From: Chrysomallon squamiferum
Taxonomy: Eukaryota; Mollusca; Gastropoda; Neomphalida; Peltospiridae
NCBI GenBank assembly: GCA_012295275.1
Contig: CM022679.1
Location: forward strand, 4,520,879-4,584,878
Direction: 5' to 3'
Length of the DNA: 64,000 nt
How positions within the stretch are numbered: position 1 is the stretch's first letter; each line of letters starts with the position of its first letter. The translations under genes and the position numbers were made by a program. This document shows positions 15,231 to 27,345 of this stretch, piece by piece. The notes beneath the pieces are model-generated. The model saw only the letters and a program-made list of their open reading frames with translations, searched no databases and was not told the origin of the DNA.

Positions 15231-16444
15231 TGAGTCTACCCAAAATCTCCCCTGACAGATTTCTCTCATATTAAAGTAACTTGAACTTAGTGTTGTGAGA
15301 CAAAATAAAACCAGTTCCAGTTTCTCTCCTGCGATTATAATGTGTGTTTATTTTCCACCTCATAAAATCCGGACTCCACTATCACTAAAAATTAATGCTT
15401 TAAATGGGTTTTTTATGGATTTTTTTTGGTATTTACATTTTTTTTTTTGTAAAGAATGTTCCGCATTTTAGTGAACTCTGCTATTAATAGTCTGCTAGTG
15501 AAAATGAGGAAGTTTTTACTGATAATTCGACTCGGAATGGTACTAGACAGAGTTTAGCAAAATTTAATACTAAAACAAACAATATTAATGTTTGGTTTTA
15601 TTATTTATAGACATATATTACTGTTTAATTATGTCAGGTTATATTATTTATCAGTTCTTGTACTGCATTACATTATATGTTAACCATTATGGATAATGAT
15701 ATAGAATTTTTCTCCAGTTATTGCCCAAGTTAATTATAAAAAAAAAATTTAAAAAATTTTAAAAAATTTAAACATAAAATTTTAAAGTAAAGTAATGCAC
15801 AAGTTTTTTCTTTTGATATATTTATTTATTACAGTCTTAAATACTATGTTAAAGTGTCGGTTTTCAAAAGAAGATATGTATGTGTGAAAAATGGATTACA
15901 TTTTTGTTTAATGATACTGCATCATATTTCTTTATGTTATCAGCTACACATTATTTGTGTTAGTACAAGTCTGTAAAGTGCTGCCACTGGAATTTGTTAT
16001 TAAATATTGCAGAAGATTTTTTTCTGAAAAATGGGAAAGCTGAGACCTGTGTAATGAACAGTGATGGAAAACAGAGCTGAGGATAAAACTAATATACATA
16101 AGACTTGTTTAATTCTGATATACTTACATCAGACTTATCTGTCATTTATAAACATGATTATTACTGTTAATAATGTTAACTATAACCTGACAACATTAAA
16201 CGTGACTAAATACAAATTATACAGTTTAATAGTGTTTTGGTGGTGACTCAGTCTTTCGATGCCATTGTTATTTTAATTTCACCTTTTATTATGTTTATTG
16301 AGAACATTAAATACAGCATGATAATAATGTTTCTTGTAATTCAGACATTGAACCGTATTTTTATATTTACAGTGCATTTTGATTCTGTTGTATTACCCCT
16401 AACATTTAATTATTTATTAGTCTTATTTTTCTGAATTTTTAGTG

Positions 16445-16477
<33 letters not shown>

Positions 16478-19400
16478 GTAATATATTTTACATCATATCA
16501 GTTATTTTTTTTTCTGTAGTACTTGAGTCATTGTATTAACAGTTTCCATAATTTCTAATGCATGCATACAAAATATACATAAATAATAGAAGACACAAGA
16601 AAAAGAAAAGTATGCATTAAGAAAAAGATAAAGATACTGTAACCATAACAATAGCAGAATGAGACAGGGGGCACAAAAATGAACATCTCTTCAGTGTTAC
16701 AAGCTAAGATCAGAATACAGATAAAAGCCTAGAAATTTGTAAATACACTTGAATATTCAAGTTATAAACAAAATTCAGAGAACAGTTTTTAAAGTTGGAA
16801 CGTGGAAATAACACAACAGATTTTTCATAGACGAAAAAAAAAACCTTTAAAAAACAACGTACATACATAATAAACCATAAAAAAGCACACAGGACTGACA
16901 TGTATTAAATAAAAACCCAGAACAAACCTCCGACCAGTTGAGTGGTTCACCAGGTTTTCTCTGTGGGATGGACAGGTGTAGGAAAGGTAGAAAAACCTCC
17001 TCGTAGTTAAAGAAATATAAATACAACAGTGTGGTCCGTGGAAAGTCCTTTAGTCCGAACAGCAGAAACAAAGTCCGGCCAGGATACTGAGCCTGAAATT
17101 ACAACAAAATATAAATACACATTATTCATAACAAAACATACACACACAGAAATTCTATTTATGTATTGTTTTTCTACAAAAAAAACTAGTGAGAAGCCTG
17201 ATAGGTTGGCAATGGAATCAGAAAAGCCTGAGAAATGACTCTGCAGTATGATGGTTATCTAACATGTATGAAGGTCCTGCTGTGTTAATTTCTCCATTCC
17301 AACCAGTGCTGACTACAGTAAATAGCATATAATACAGAAAGTAATGTGTTGCAATATGAAAAAAAAGAGTAACCTATGCTGTCATGTGTGTCTGTCCATG
17401 CTCAGATTACCACCATAAAAGCAATTAATAAAATAAGAACAGGTAAAATATCTTCATGTAATTCATTCATGCAATAACAGAATTTCATGCAGAAACTGAA
17501 TTTAAAAAAAACAAGAAAGGAAACCCAAACTGTTTGTATCTGTTATAATATAATATCAGAAAGTAGTTTATTTGTTAACAAACATTACATAATTATGTTT
17601 GTTTTGTTTCAGTGTACCCAGCTTTTTCTCAGCAGTGCAAGTAACACTTTAAGACTGAGCCTTCAGATAACTAGTAATGTGAACAAATTGTTGTTGTTAA
17701 TAGCTGTAGTAGTAGTAGTAGTAGTAGTAGTAGTTGTTGTTGTTGTTGTTGTAGGTGTAACACTAGAGGCAGATAATTTTTTTTTCAAATTTCATATATT
17801 CGCTGTTTACAAAAAATCCTGGTGACTTAAGTCAATTTGTTTGTAAAAAATTAACTAAAAGTTAGATATAAATGTTTTTCTTCTATGTTGTTGTTGTTGT
17901 TTTTTTCTTTTCATTTCCTTGTTGACTACATGTTCTCTGTGAATTGCATATCAACTGTTTGAGTATTAAATTGAAGCATGATCATTACAGGATCTACTCT
18001 TCTCAATGTATTACTTGAGATATTTCCATTTCCAGTGTATTGCTGATTAACAACAACAAAAAAAACAACCTATTAAAGTACATGGAAAAGAGCTGGTGAA
18101 AGAGCAAGTTGTGGAATTACTGCAACCTAATGACATGTCTCAGTCAGAGAAAAAGTATTCGAGGCATGTACACACAAGAAAGAAGTCTGACATCTAACAA
18201 CTATTCTGTTTCTGATATAAAACAAAAACATACTAAGTGAAATCACTGTAAGAAAAAAACTAACTTTATACTCCCACAGTGTTCCTGGCATCTTCATTCC
18301 CTTCACTTGCACTTCTCTTATGGCATTGAGCAGAGCTCTCTGGTGAAGCTCATTATCAACACTCAGTATCTCGTGTAAACTCTTCTCATCCAGTGCTAAA
18401 AGCATGTTACCATCTGAAATCACAATTTTCTACATTACTTCGTGTAAACTCCACATGAATGTGTAAACTCATCAGCATGATACAACCTGTAGGTTCTGTA
18501 GTTTTTTCTCAACTTACCAACATGTTACAACCTAATTACAATCTAATTACAGACACATTTAATGTGAAGGTACGAAACACCAACATGATACAACCTGTAG
18601 ACTCTGTAATTATGATGACATTCAATATGAAGGTACAACTTACCAGCATGATACAACCTGTAGACCGTACATTTTTTAAATTCAACGTGAAGGTACAACT
18701 CACCAGCATGATACAACCTGTAGACTGTAATTTTTGTTAAATTCAACATGAAGGTACAACAACTCAACATGAACAATGTGAATGATACAACTCACCAACA
18801 TGATACAATGTAGACTGTGAATTTTTTAAATTCAACAACAACTCACCAACATGAATCAACCTGTAGGTACAACTCACCAACATGATTCGAGTGCACAGCA
18901 GGAATGTATTCGCTGGCCCAGCCCATCTCTCTCAGCCACTGTTCCACGTCCCCTACCTTCCACCGAGTCACCGGTTTGTGAATGAGCAGATCTTCATCGC
19001 TGTTCCTCCAGTACCACGCCAAGTAGGCAACCTAAATTTTTTTAAAAAATATAATATATATATATATATATAAAATAATAAAATAATAACAGTATCTTAC
19101 ATATGTTGCTTTTCTGTGATTTTGTATTTATGTTTTACTGTTGCTTGTGGGGGGGGGTTTTCTGGGGGGCAGAGGAAGGTGGGGTTTTTTTGGGGGTTTT
19201 GTTTTGTTTTTGGTGATAATTACAACTTACTATAATGGGGGTGTTTGATTTGTTGTTGTTACTATTTTGGGTTTTTTTTTTTTTTGTCTGGATGATTAAC
19301 TAGTTTTGCCAACTGCTTCCTGAAAATATGCAAGTGAATGGCACATAATGATAATTACAAATTACTATAATGACACACTATGATATTTACAACTTACTAT

Positions 19401-20797
19401 AATGACACACACTATGATAATTACAACTTACTATAATGACACACACCATGATAATTACAACTTACTATAATGACATACACTATGATAATTACAACTTACT
19501 ATAATGACACACACTATGATAATTACAACTTACTATAATGACACACACTATGATAATTACAACTTACTATAATGACACATACTATGATAATTACAACTTA
19601 CTATAATGACAGACATCATGATAATTACAACTTACTATAATGACACACACTATGATAATTACAACTTACTATAATGACACACACTATGATAATTACAACT
19701 TACTATAATGACACACACCATGATAATTATAACTTACTATAATGACACACAGTGTGATGCAGATGCCTGAACAGAAAGATGTGAGGTCAGTTTCAGATTT
19801 ACGGGATGAGGCCAGCTGTTTGTCAAACTGTTCTATCTTTGACTGAGAGTCTGGATTGGTCTTCATCGCTTCCTCCATCTCTTGCACTCGACTGCCCAGC
19901 ATCCTCTCCATCATATTTCTGTAATCACAACAATTACATATATGTGTAAAACTGGTTACTGTCTTAAGATATCAGCTTAAGCCTGCAGATGTAATAATGG
20001 CAATTTGCAGAGAGGCTATGATAAGCTGGGATCATCATTTGCCCCAAACTGGTTAATGACGATATTGTGTGATAGAGTAAGCAGTTATTTCTTTTATTCT
20101 GCAATCCTAAGTACTACAAAAATGAAATGAAACTCACTGCACTTAGTAGTGATAGATTCATGCATAATGATTTTGCTGTCACATTAAAAAACAAAACTAT
20201 ATGCACTAACAACACATACACACAAACATACATATGGATGTGTGTGTTATGTTTATGTATATATAACAAATAAACAGAAATATATATGTATATAAACATA
20301 CATACATCAATGTATGTACGTGTGTATACATATATATATATATACACGCACATATGTATATATATATGTAACACAAACATATATAAATGAATTTATAACC
20401 ACTCTTAAATTATGTAATGTCCGCATGGAACATAACAACATGTTTTATTGAGTGTTCTGGTATTTCACTCAGCTCACCTCAGTGTGATGTTCACTTTGGG
20501 ATGACCTTGCCACTGCTGCCTGCAGGTGGGACACTCTTTCTTCTTTGACGTAAGGAACCACTGCGCGAGACACAGGCGACAGAAGCTGTGACCACACACC
20601 AACGTTGTCGGCTGCACCATCATCTCGTAGCAGCAGCTACACAAAAAGTCACTATCCAAATCTGAACCTCTTCTGGCGAGATTTTGCGTTCCTTCGCTTC
20701 TTCCGTCACTCGAATTTCCTGCATGACTTGATTCTGCTTCATGTCTGGCAGGCTCGTCTCGATCTGAGCTTCTGTATTTTCCAAAACCTTCATGCAT
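6029..20797 (-). CDS. BFAR: BFAR orthologue, seven-exon gene (bifunctional apoptosis regulator, RING-SAM-TM E3 ligase)
   Basis: The gene encodes an endoplasmic-reticulum membrane RING ubiquitin ligase; vertebrate BFAR restrains apoptosis and ubiquitinates ER clients. Exons in transcript order are 20797-20478, 19918-19738, 19031-18878, 18413-18265, 17092-16928, 9482-9283 and 6206-6029. All joins keep frame and the total is 1347 nt, or 448 codons plus stop; the vertebrate protein is about 450 residues. The C3HC4 RING uses C53, C56, C68, H70, C73, C76, C89 and C92. TM1 is about residues 155-173, and a SAM domain follows at about 185-255. The LWEYK motif comes next, and several more membrane helices lie in the last three exons, including IFVVIWPIVPRLICDFFFYA near the C-terminus. 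The start Met at 20797 is the first in frame after an upstream stop. Domain order, length and sequence all agree, so identification is firm. Confidence 0.95.
6207..9282 (-). other. BFAR intron 6
   Basis: No exon is recognised. The intron contains a 300-bp T-rich/ATTT-rich stretch (6340-6660), long T-runs near 6762-6800, a 27-bp minisatellite (7190-7860), a G-rich patch at about 8193-8226 and TGTA/GT repeats at 8926-9065. Confidence 0.8.
7190..7860. repeat. 27-bp minisatellite in BFAR intron 6
   Basis: More than twenty imperfect copies of a unit beginning cttattactcatttgag and ending in a variable gtaacacac. Units differ by small substitutions and indels. The open frames across it are repeat artefacts. 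Confidence 0.93.
9283..9482 (-). CDS. BFAR: BFAR exon 6
   Basis: The acceptor is tttttacag at 9483 and the donor is GTAGAG at 9282. The exon is 200 nt, entry phase 0, exit phase 2. The translation contains NSEQWILFLTYFVLLPYWLV and later LHYWTSWFIIISCSALTVSE, that is, two hydrophobic segments joined by the conserved HYWTS motif of BFAR. Confidence 0.93.
10195..10272. repeat. (GATA)n microsatellite
   Basis: About 18 GATA units with one GACA interruption. A GAAT run (about 10402-10424) and an AAT array (10500-10560) lie just beyond it. Confidence 0.95.
14600..14665. repeat. (AAT)n microsatellite
   Basis: AAT units, preceded by a diverged mixture of AAT, AAC and AGT units from about 14553. It lies in BFAR intron 5. 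Confidence 0.9.
15176..15230. repeat. (GT)n microsatellite
   Basis: About 26 uninterrupted GT units in BFAR intron 5, ending in a short GAGT run. Confidence 0.95.
16928..17092 (-). CDS. BFAR: BFAR exon 5
   Basis: The acceptor is aatttcag at 17093 and the donor is GTTTGT at 16927. The exon is 165 nt, phase 0 to 0. It begins AQYPGRTLFLLFGLKD and contains LYLYFFNYEEVFLPFLHL, matching the BFAR segment just after LWEYK. It ends LNWSE. Confidence 0.93.
18265..18413 (-). CDS. BFAR: BFAR exon 4 (second half of SAM domain)
   Basis: The acceptor is gatttcag at 18414; the donor is the weak GTTAGT at 18264. The exon is 149 nt, phase 1 to 0. It contains GNMLLALDEKSLHEIL and ends MPGTLWEYK: the C-terminal SAM helices and the BFAR linker. 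Confidence 0.93.
18469..18877. repeat. Tandem array of about 60-bp units abutting the BFAR exon 3 donor
   Basis: About eight diverged units run downstream of BFAR exon 3. Read on the minus strand, most units contain CTACAG, then GTTGTATCATGYTG, then GTRAGT. The middle piece resembles the exon 3 end (ATCATGTTG), and the last piece reproduces the exon 3 donor. Unit length varies through internal indels. Confidence 0.85.
18878..19031 (-). CDS. BFAR: BFAR exon 3 (TM1 end and first half of SAM domain)
   Basis: The acceptor is aaatttag at 19032 and the donor is GTGAGT at 18877. The exon is 154 nt, phase 0 to 1. It completes the first membrane helix (VAYLAWYW), then reads LLIHKPVTRWKVGDVEQWLR, the SAM start, and ends at AVHSNHV plus one base. 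The donor-side sequence is copied into the adjacent tandem array. Confidence 0.93.
19148..19196 (+). other. G-run cluster, possible G-quadruplex
   Basis: Four G-runs of 8, 6, 4 and 5 bases occur within about 50 bases, separated by T-rich or mixed loops. It lies in BFAR intron 2, on the strand opposite the transcript. The folding potential is inferred from the run pattern only. Confidence 0.4.
19340..19737. repeat. 34-bp minisatellite built on the BFAR exon 2 donor
   Basis: About eleven to twelve copies of a 34-bp unit follow exon 2 directly. On the minus strand each unit reads TGTGTGTCATTATA followed by GTAAGTTRTAATTATCATRG. The first 14 bases match the last 14 bases of exon 2 and the next part matches the start of the intron. 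The array is therefore a chain of copies of the exon 2 5' splice site. Confidence 0.92.
19738..19918 (-). CDS. BFAR: BFAR exon 2
   Basis: The acceptor is gattacag at 19919 and the donor is GTAAGT at 19737. The exon is 181 nt, phase 2 to 0. It encodes a charged, probably helical linker (MMERMLGSRVQEMEEAMK...) and the start of TM1 (FCSGICITLC). Which of the many identical downstream donors is used is uncertain. Only the first one keeps frame into exon 3. Confidence 0.9.
20114..20400. repeat. CA/TA-rich microsatellite patches
   Basis: Interspersed ACACA, TACA and (TA)n motifs in BFAR upstream DNA. An open frame across the region translates only the repeat. Confidence 0.6.
20478..20797 (-). CDS. 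BFAR: BFAR exon 1 (start codon and RING finger)
   Basis: The exon starts at ATG 20797, with an in-frame TGA six codons upstream, and ends at donor GTGAGC (20477). It is 320 nt with exit phase 2. A polar N-terminus of about 50 residues is followed by the C3HC4 RING with CSCCYEMM, CGHSFCRLC and CPTC. A possible acceptor (acattttcag) lies about 50 bases upstream of the ATG, so a noncoding exon may precede it. Confidence 0.93.
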
Positions 20798-23700
20798 GAT
20801 GAAAATGAATATTCACAAATGCTCACGGCAGATTTAATGGTGAACTGTTCTGAAAATGTGAATTAATTTGAAATTTTAATAAAGTAGCCAAATACAGATC
20901 AATGAAAATAGTATTTACCAATGGCTGTAAATGCAAGCTATCAAACTTCAACATAATATTGTCTAATTTCTAACATTTAAAATATCTAGTTTACATTGAT
21001 TTCTGTCATAAGGTCATACTGAAATTACTCGCATGAACATTACTGAAATAATATGTATATATGTCACAATAAGTTAACTCAAGATTCCCTTACTGATATC
21101 AGTTCTTCTGGAATTCCTGCTTAACTATTTGTTTTAGACATCAAGCTGTTTGAAATCTGAGAGTGACAGTAAGTGTATTGTTAAATCACTGGTATCTAGA
21201 TCAGTATGTACTAGGTTCATACCCCAGCAGTCATTTCCATCAACTACAATATTGCCAGATTATCAACAGCATCATTTATTGTTACTTTACTATAATTTAA
21301 ACAATGTAACAGCATAGCCCTTATTTATTTCCAACACTATTCTGACTTATAAATCTTGTCAAGAATATTATAGTAAATTTCTCTTCAAATTTCTTCTGGG
21401 AAATACAAATAATTGTTATAGCTGCTGTCTCAAAAACAGCAATTTGTATCAAGGCCCTGTCATGTGACCTAAGCAGGACTATTGCGTTAGCAGCCATGAA
21501 CTATCATGAACAATTTAACAGTTAACCTTTGCTTATCATTTGTTTTAGCACACACACAGACACACACACACACGTACACAAACCTGATACAACGAATGCT
21601 GAAGTGGTTGACAGTAAATGAATTGGAAATGTATTAACTGCTATCACCACAGCATAAGAAATGTATTTTTAATAACTTTTATGTAAACTTAATAGACAAA
21701 AAAAAAAAGGTTATTTTGTTACAATAAAGATTGCTATTTAACTAACTAGTGCAGTCGTTTATAAATACTGAATGTGTCATGGCAATAGAAAAAAGTTAAA
21801 GGCCATGTTGATTTTTCTTCTTATATCATCAGTTATGCAATTTAAACATTACATTGTATTTACTTAGCATCTTATAATCCGTAATGCTTTACTTTTACTT
21901 AATATCAAAGGTGAAATCTTATACCAGGCTGTTTACACTTAAATTATCTTGTATAGAAAATCTTTTGTTTTTGCAGAATGTAACAGCTTAACGATGAGTA
22001 TTAAAAAATCATTACAAAATGAATTTGGTATTCTTTTAGAACTTTTGCCACTAGGCGAATCAAGCATTCAGCTTATAATTGCATTTCTTTCTAAGATAAT
22101 TGATTTTCTAACACTAACGCTCAGCCTAAGACAGGAAATATGTGAATTTTCAAATAACTAATTACAGTAAGAAATTTAAAGTTAAATTTACCATATCCTT
22201 TATGAAATTTATAAATTTATAAATGAATAAGTGCCAAGCTCTCTGCTACATTAATCTGTTGAATTAGTGGTAGTTAATAAATAATACAGGCAGCAGATGG
22301 AGAAATAAAGAAAAGGTATTTTTCATGTACTGGTGACATCTATTGATGAAAATCAATTAGTCACCTGCCACAAAGTAATACATGGACACACCAATTAAAA
22401 CTAAATAGTCTGCTGTTTGTTGAAATATAATATATACTATACACATTATATATATATATATATAGAAATGATATACATTCATCTATACCTTCAGACACAC
22501 ATATATAATATAATAAATCAAGCTTTCTGTGTCAGCTGTGCATGTTGAAACAAGTAAACCATTAGTGTCATGTTTGAACATAAACCCCAGCATAATTTAT
22601 AACATGCAGCTATAAAAATGTAGTTAGAATTAAACCTTATTTGCTGTAAGGAAGACACTGAGTCTAACATATGAATATAGGACTAAATGAACTACAGTAA
22701 CAAGTCTTAATGAAATTAATCTGATGATCTGTTATTCACAATAGATATTTACTGTTTAATTATCATGTAAATAACTATTTTTAGTTCTAAAATGATAATC
22801 AACTGTTAAAAACTACAGAAAAAACCTCTGTTTGAAACAAAAACATAATAATAAACATGAGTACTATTAATATCGCTCTAGTTTTTAATATACATAAGTA
22901 CTGTTTGAAACAAAAACATAATAATAAACATAAGTACTATTAATATCGCTCTAGTTTTTTACTTACACAAAATTCAATACTGTGGAACGATATATAAATA
23001 CTCAGGTCAGTGTGAACTACTGATTTAATCTGTCGGTACTGTTACCACTGAACAAACAGAACAATATATTAACTTGTGATTCCCCAAGAAATGTTAATCC
23101 TTCAGAAATTGCCACTTAAGCTATTTTAACAATAATATACACATTTTGACAAGGTTATCAAAAACCAACCAAAAAACACCACAAACGTGACAAAGGTATA
23201 GTAGTATACACACAGTGACAGATCCACACTCATCAAAATATGTCTATACATTTACAGAAACTATAACAAGGAAATATTTTTTTGGACACATCAAATTTTT
23301 CCAGGAAATCCCATTTCTTCGGGAAGATTGTTAGAAATATACCTGACATATCTGTGAGTGAAATGAAGGATAAAATAAATAGCAAAACATGTTCTGAACG
23401 ACGGAAGTAAGTGAAAATAGAGCTCTTGTAAACCAGTATTTGTTCAATCAAACTCAGATATGAAAAGGTATAAATAATAGTGTTACTGTTCTTACTTTCT
23501 AAAACAAACATTTAAACAGACACAAACTTAATTATTTTAATAATATAAACATAATAAACAATACCTATTAACAGTTCAGTAACAGAAATCGTAGATTATT
23601 TTTAATTGTCTAATTTTTCTCATTATTTATTTCTTTACTTTTATTACATTAAATTTTACAAAACAATAATAAGAGGTATAACTATTATGCTGCTTTATTT

Positions 23701-25589
23701 TACAGTCTTTTTGAACAGAATTAACAATGAAGCTAGGCACTCTGAAAACTAAATAAATGAACTGTAACACTTTGTTTATTTAAACACTAAATGAAATAAA
23801 TTCTACGTCTTAGAACTGAATGCAAAAAAACATGACTCTTGTTGGCCAGTTGTTAATGTGATAGACTTAATGACAACATATATATATATATACATATATG
23901 TATGTGTGTGTGTAAATATACACTCACATACATACACAACAGTAAATGGTATGCTTTGTTAGTATTTCAGCATCTATCAAACAATGATGTAATTAGTCTC
24001 TATTAGTTCAATTAAATTATCCAATGAAAATCTTTATGGCTCAGTTAACATCTTTATGTTCTTAATAAGCACTGTATTTAAACTAAAATTAAAGGGAATT
24101 AGATTATAAGTTCTTTTCAAAGCATCTACTGCTGATTCCATCTGATGTTTACGAAGTATAATAATAAAAATAATTAAGAAATGACAAAGTAATTCCTTCA
24201 TTAAAGTAACATAAAGGACTACATTATCATTTCTTTTTTGTTAAATTAAACTTGTTACACTATTGTTATTTTTAATTTTCAACTATTCACCAAATAAGTA
24301 ACATTAAACATTAAAGATAATGTTATGAAAGGTTGACATAAGCAGAAAAGTTAAAATTTTCAATGGAACATACTGTATAATTATAAGCATATTAACAAAA
24401 TTAATTCCTTGTTTCTATTCTTAAAAGCATATTGTGTTGACTTATGTACACGTGTATGTATATGTGTATGTATATCTATGTATGTATGTATATGTGTATG
24501 TACATCTATGTATGTATGTATATGTGTATGTATATCTATGTATGTATGTATGCATATATCTATATCTATATATAGATATAGTATATAGATATAGATATAG
24601 TATATACGTTTAAACATATACGTGTAATACTCTCACTGCAAATATCACTTCATGACAAATTGTTATGTATCTTGTTATCAGCCATTAATGTAGGTAGGTT
24701 AGAATCAGCAGATGTTTATACACATACAGAGTCCATGAACCCCGAGTATGATATGGACATCTGTTCATCTGACACTACAACCGTAGATAACGTATCAGAA
24801 ACCTAATTCACATAATAGATAGACAGATAAACACATATACATGCACACATACATTCAGCTATTTTAGAAAACATTCTGCTTCATATCTGGATCTTTTTTG
24901 AGATGGAAAACAAAACAGAAGTATTTTATTAACAATGTTATTCTTTTTCTCTTCATGATTCATCAACATAAAATAAAAACATTGACAGTTCATAGATGTT
25001 TTTATAATCTAAATTGAATTAACTATGCTCTCAAATAATTTACTGTTTTGTTTGATTTTCTTTTTGGCTGTTTATTTAAGAAATATGTTTGTCAGTGCTG
25101 ATTTTGACACTTACTACTTAGTATTAAACTTATTTTGTCAAATATAATTTGTTTTATGTAGCTGTTACTACTGTTGAAAATATATCTGGGTCATGTGTGG
25201 GGTTCATTATTATTATTTCATTATACAAATGACGTTATTATTAATATTAATAATACTATGTAAAGAAATGTCAATCTGAAAGTATTTTAGTAACCAGTTA
25301 AAAGATATTTTTTGAGTAATTTATCTCTGAATTTTTTTTTTGGAGGGGTAAAAACAAAAAATCAGAATAACTATGAAAGTGTTAATATAAACAAATGAAT
25401 TATGATATTCCTTTTTGAATTACTTTACTCTCAAAAAAACGTGTCATTTATGCTTTAAATGTATTATGATTTATCTTATTTTTACGGATTTTGATAGTTT
25501 TAACCAGGACTTCACTAGTGAAAGAACATCTTTCAGAAATATTCCACAAAATAAGCCACATAAGTATATCATGCAAGTTGCGTACTTAC

Positions 25590-25660
25590 TTTCTGTACGA
25601 TACAGAGCGCACTGTTTTCGTTTCTGTTTGTATATTCCGAACCTGTATTAAATAAAACAG
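25590..25660 (-). other. Possible BFAR 5' noncoding exon (donor at 25590)
   Basis: On the minus strand a strong donor, CAGAAA then GTAAGTAC, occurs at 25590/25589. It is preceded by locally less AT-rich sequence (GTGCGCTCTGTATCG). It lies 4.8 kb upstream of the BFAR coding exon, which has its own possible acceptor. The upstream limit of the exon is unknown. This is inference from splice-site strength only. Confidence 0.25.
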
Positions 25661-26478
25661 AAAATCAAAACAAACCGATCCATTTTCATGTCAATTCGGT
25701 TTCTGTAGACTGAATTACAGTTGTTAGTTATTATAGATAAGGCGTAACATAAAGTAGAAGTATTATTTCCTCCATTTCACAACGCACCAACGAAATAATT
25801 CCAAACGCAATCTATTACAAATTATCATTTTAAATAAAATGTATTCATTATTACTAATATAATGACATTCTTCAAATCCACAATGTAAATACCAGCTAAC
25901 TAAAGACAAACACAACTCCATGATAAATTAAACATTATAAACGAAAGTCAAATAATATTTTGTACTGTTGTTATTGTTGTTGTTATTAATATTATTATTT
26001 TCTTCGTTTTATTTCTCTTTTTTATTTATATATTTATTTATTCATTCATTCATCTACCTATCCATTAATTCATCCATTTAGTTAGTTGTTTGGTTAATTT
26101 GTGTATGTTTTTTCTTGAATTAATTATTACTGAATTTTCAATTGACTTCTCTATCTCCTTATTTATTTCATCTGTTTCTTACGTGCATTCGCATATACAA
26201 AATATACAATATTCACATAAATCACATTCATGCATCCATGAGCAGTCGTTTTATAAGCTGTCAGTGGGAGCTTTGTTTTGTGTCAGTTTGTTCTGTAAGA
26301 ATTCCCAGGATGAAGCCTGAAACAGCCCAGACGTTTCTGTAGTGAGAAAACAGGATCAGTTTATAACTAAGTAAATGTATTTACGATGACGTTCCCACTT
26401 GTGATTCACTCCAGTGACTGATAAATACTGAGAAAATAAACTATGAACATAGATAGGGACAGAACAGATATAGAGACT

Positions 26479-26485
<7 letters not shown>

Positions 26486-26563
<78 letters not shown>
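26486..26563. repeat. (GA)n microsatellite
   Basis: About 37 GA units, ending in degenerate GAGACT repeats. Confidence 0.95.
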
Positions 26564-26710
26564 AGAGACTGAGAGACTTAGCCCTATTTCATTTGGTAAC
26601 AGTTCTCGTGTAAGACTGAAGAGTTGTTGGCAGGATTCTTCTTACTTTTATCGCCGCCACAGCCATGGTATGACTTTCACTAAATGACAGATGACTGCTA
26701 AACGTTTGAT

Positions 26711-26760
<50 letters not shown>
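26711..26760. repeat. (ATT)n microsatellite
   Basis: About 16 ATT units. The plus-strand open frame here (poly-Tyr) is a repeat artefact. Confidence 0.95.
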
Positions 26761-27107
26761 GGTACAGGTACTGTTTAAACAAACTGCAGTTCAATGAATT
26801 ATTAATCATACAACACGAAGGGAACATTACTCTTTTCATCTGTCTAATTCACAGAGTTGCTTCCCCTGATATTCAGTAACATGTAGCATGTTCCCGTTTT
26901 TTCGAATCCAAACCACCATCGTTCTAAACATAGTAAGCAGTTTCTTTCTGCTCATCATTGAACATGAATGAATTTGTCCGTGAAGTAGACATTTCGGATA
27001 CCATCTAGAAATCTGATTATACTAAATCTAGAAAATGTTATTTTTTGAAACTGTAGTTAAATTACCTACAAGTAAATAACAGTCAAGAACGTATCATCAA
27101 GCTAGAT

Positions 27108-27142
<35 letters not shown>

Positions 27143-27164
27143 GTAAAGTGAATAAATAAATAAA

Positions 27165-27345
27165 TCTTTTCAGGTAAAACCTGTTTATTGCGAAACTGAA
27201 TTTTTATTACTAACGACACAACAAACACAATCTATAAGGCCACGGGGCCTGTTTTCAAACCTCCTTCTTTTATGCATTACTAAAACGTTCTACTCGCTGG
27301 GAAATAGTTTCATTAGACATACACACCTTCATTGAAATGCGTTAG
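27165..27345 (+). pseudogene. Remnant 5' flank of a third claudin-like gene copy
   Basis: This block repeats the upstream region of the two claudin-like first exons: cttttcaggtaaaacctgtt, then the attactaaaacgtt/ctcgctgggaaa block, then gtttcattagac and acaccttcatt. No first exon follows, so it looks like a third, truncated unit of the array. Confidence 0.6.

Larger units (their letters stand above)
9483..16927 (-). other. BFAR intron 5 (7.4 kb)
   Basis: A long AT-rich intron with no exon recognised on either strand. It contains a poly(A) run (about 9521-9562), GATA, AAT and GT microsatellites and many short A/T runs. Open frames in it are short and lack family similarity. Confidence 0.8.
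20798..27164. other. BFAR upstream region, no coding exon recognised
   Basis: I see no coding exon in this 6.4-kb stretch. It contains a near-perfect tandem duplication of about 80 bp (roughly 22815-22965), TATG/TATA repeats at 23878-23940 and 24450-24600, (GA)n at 26486-26563 and (ATT)n at 26711-26760. Small open frames such as 21949-22161 and 25415-25651 show no family features. Confidence 0.65.

Noticed and set aside
18459-18776. Open frames with repeated MIQPV or YRLYHAG peptides
   Set aside because: They lie in the tandem array downstream of BFAR exon 3, on both strands, and are repeat by-products.
25415-25651. 78-codon open frame upstream of BFAR
   Set aside because: No family features, AT-rich composition and no splice context on that strand.
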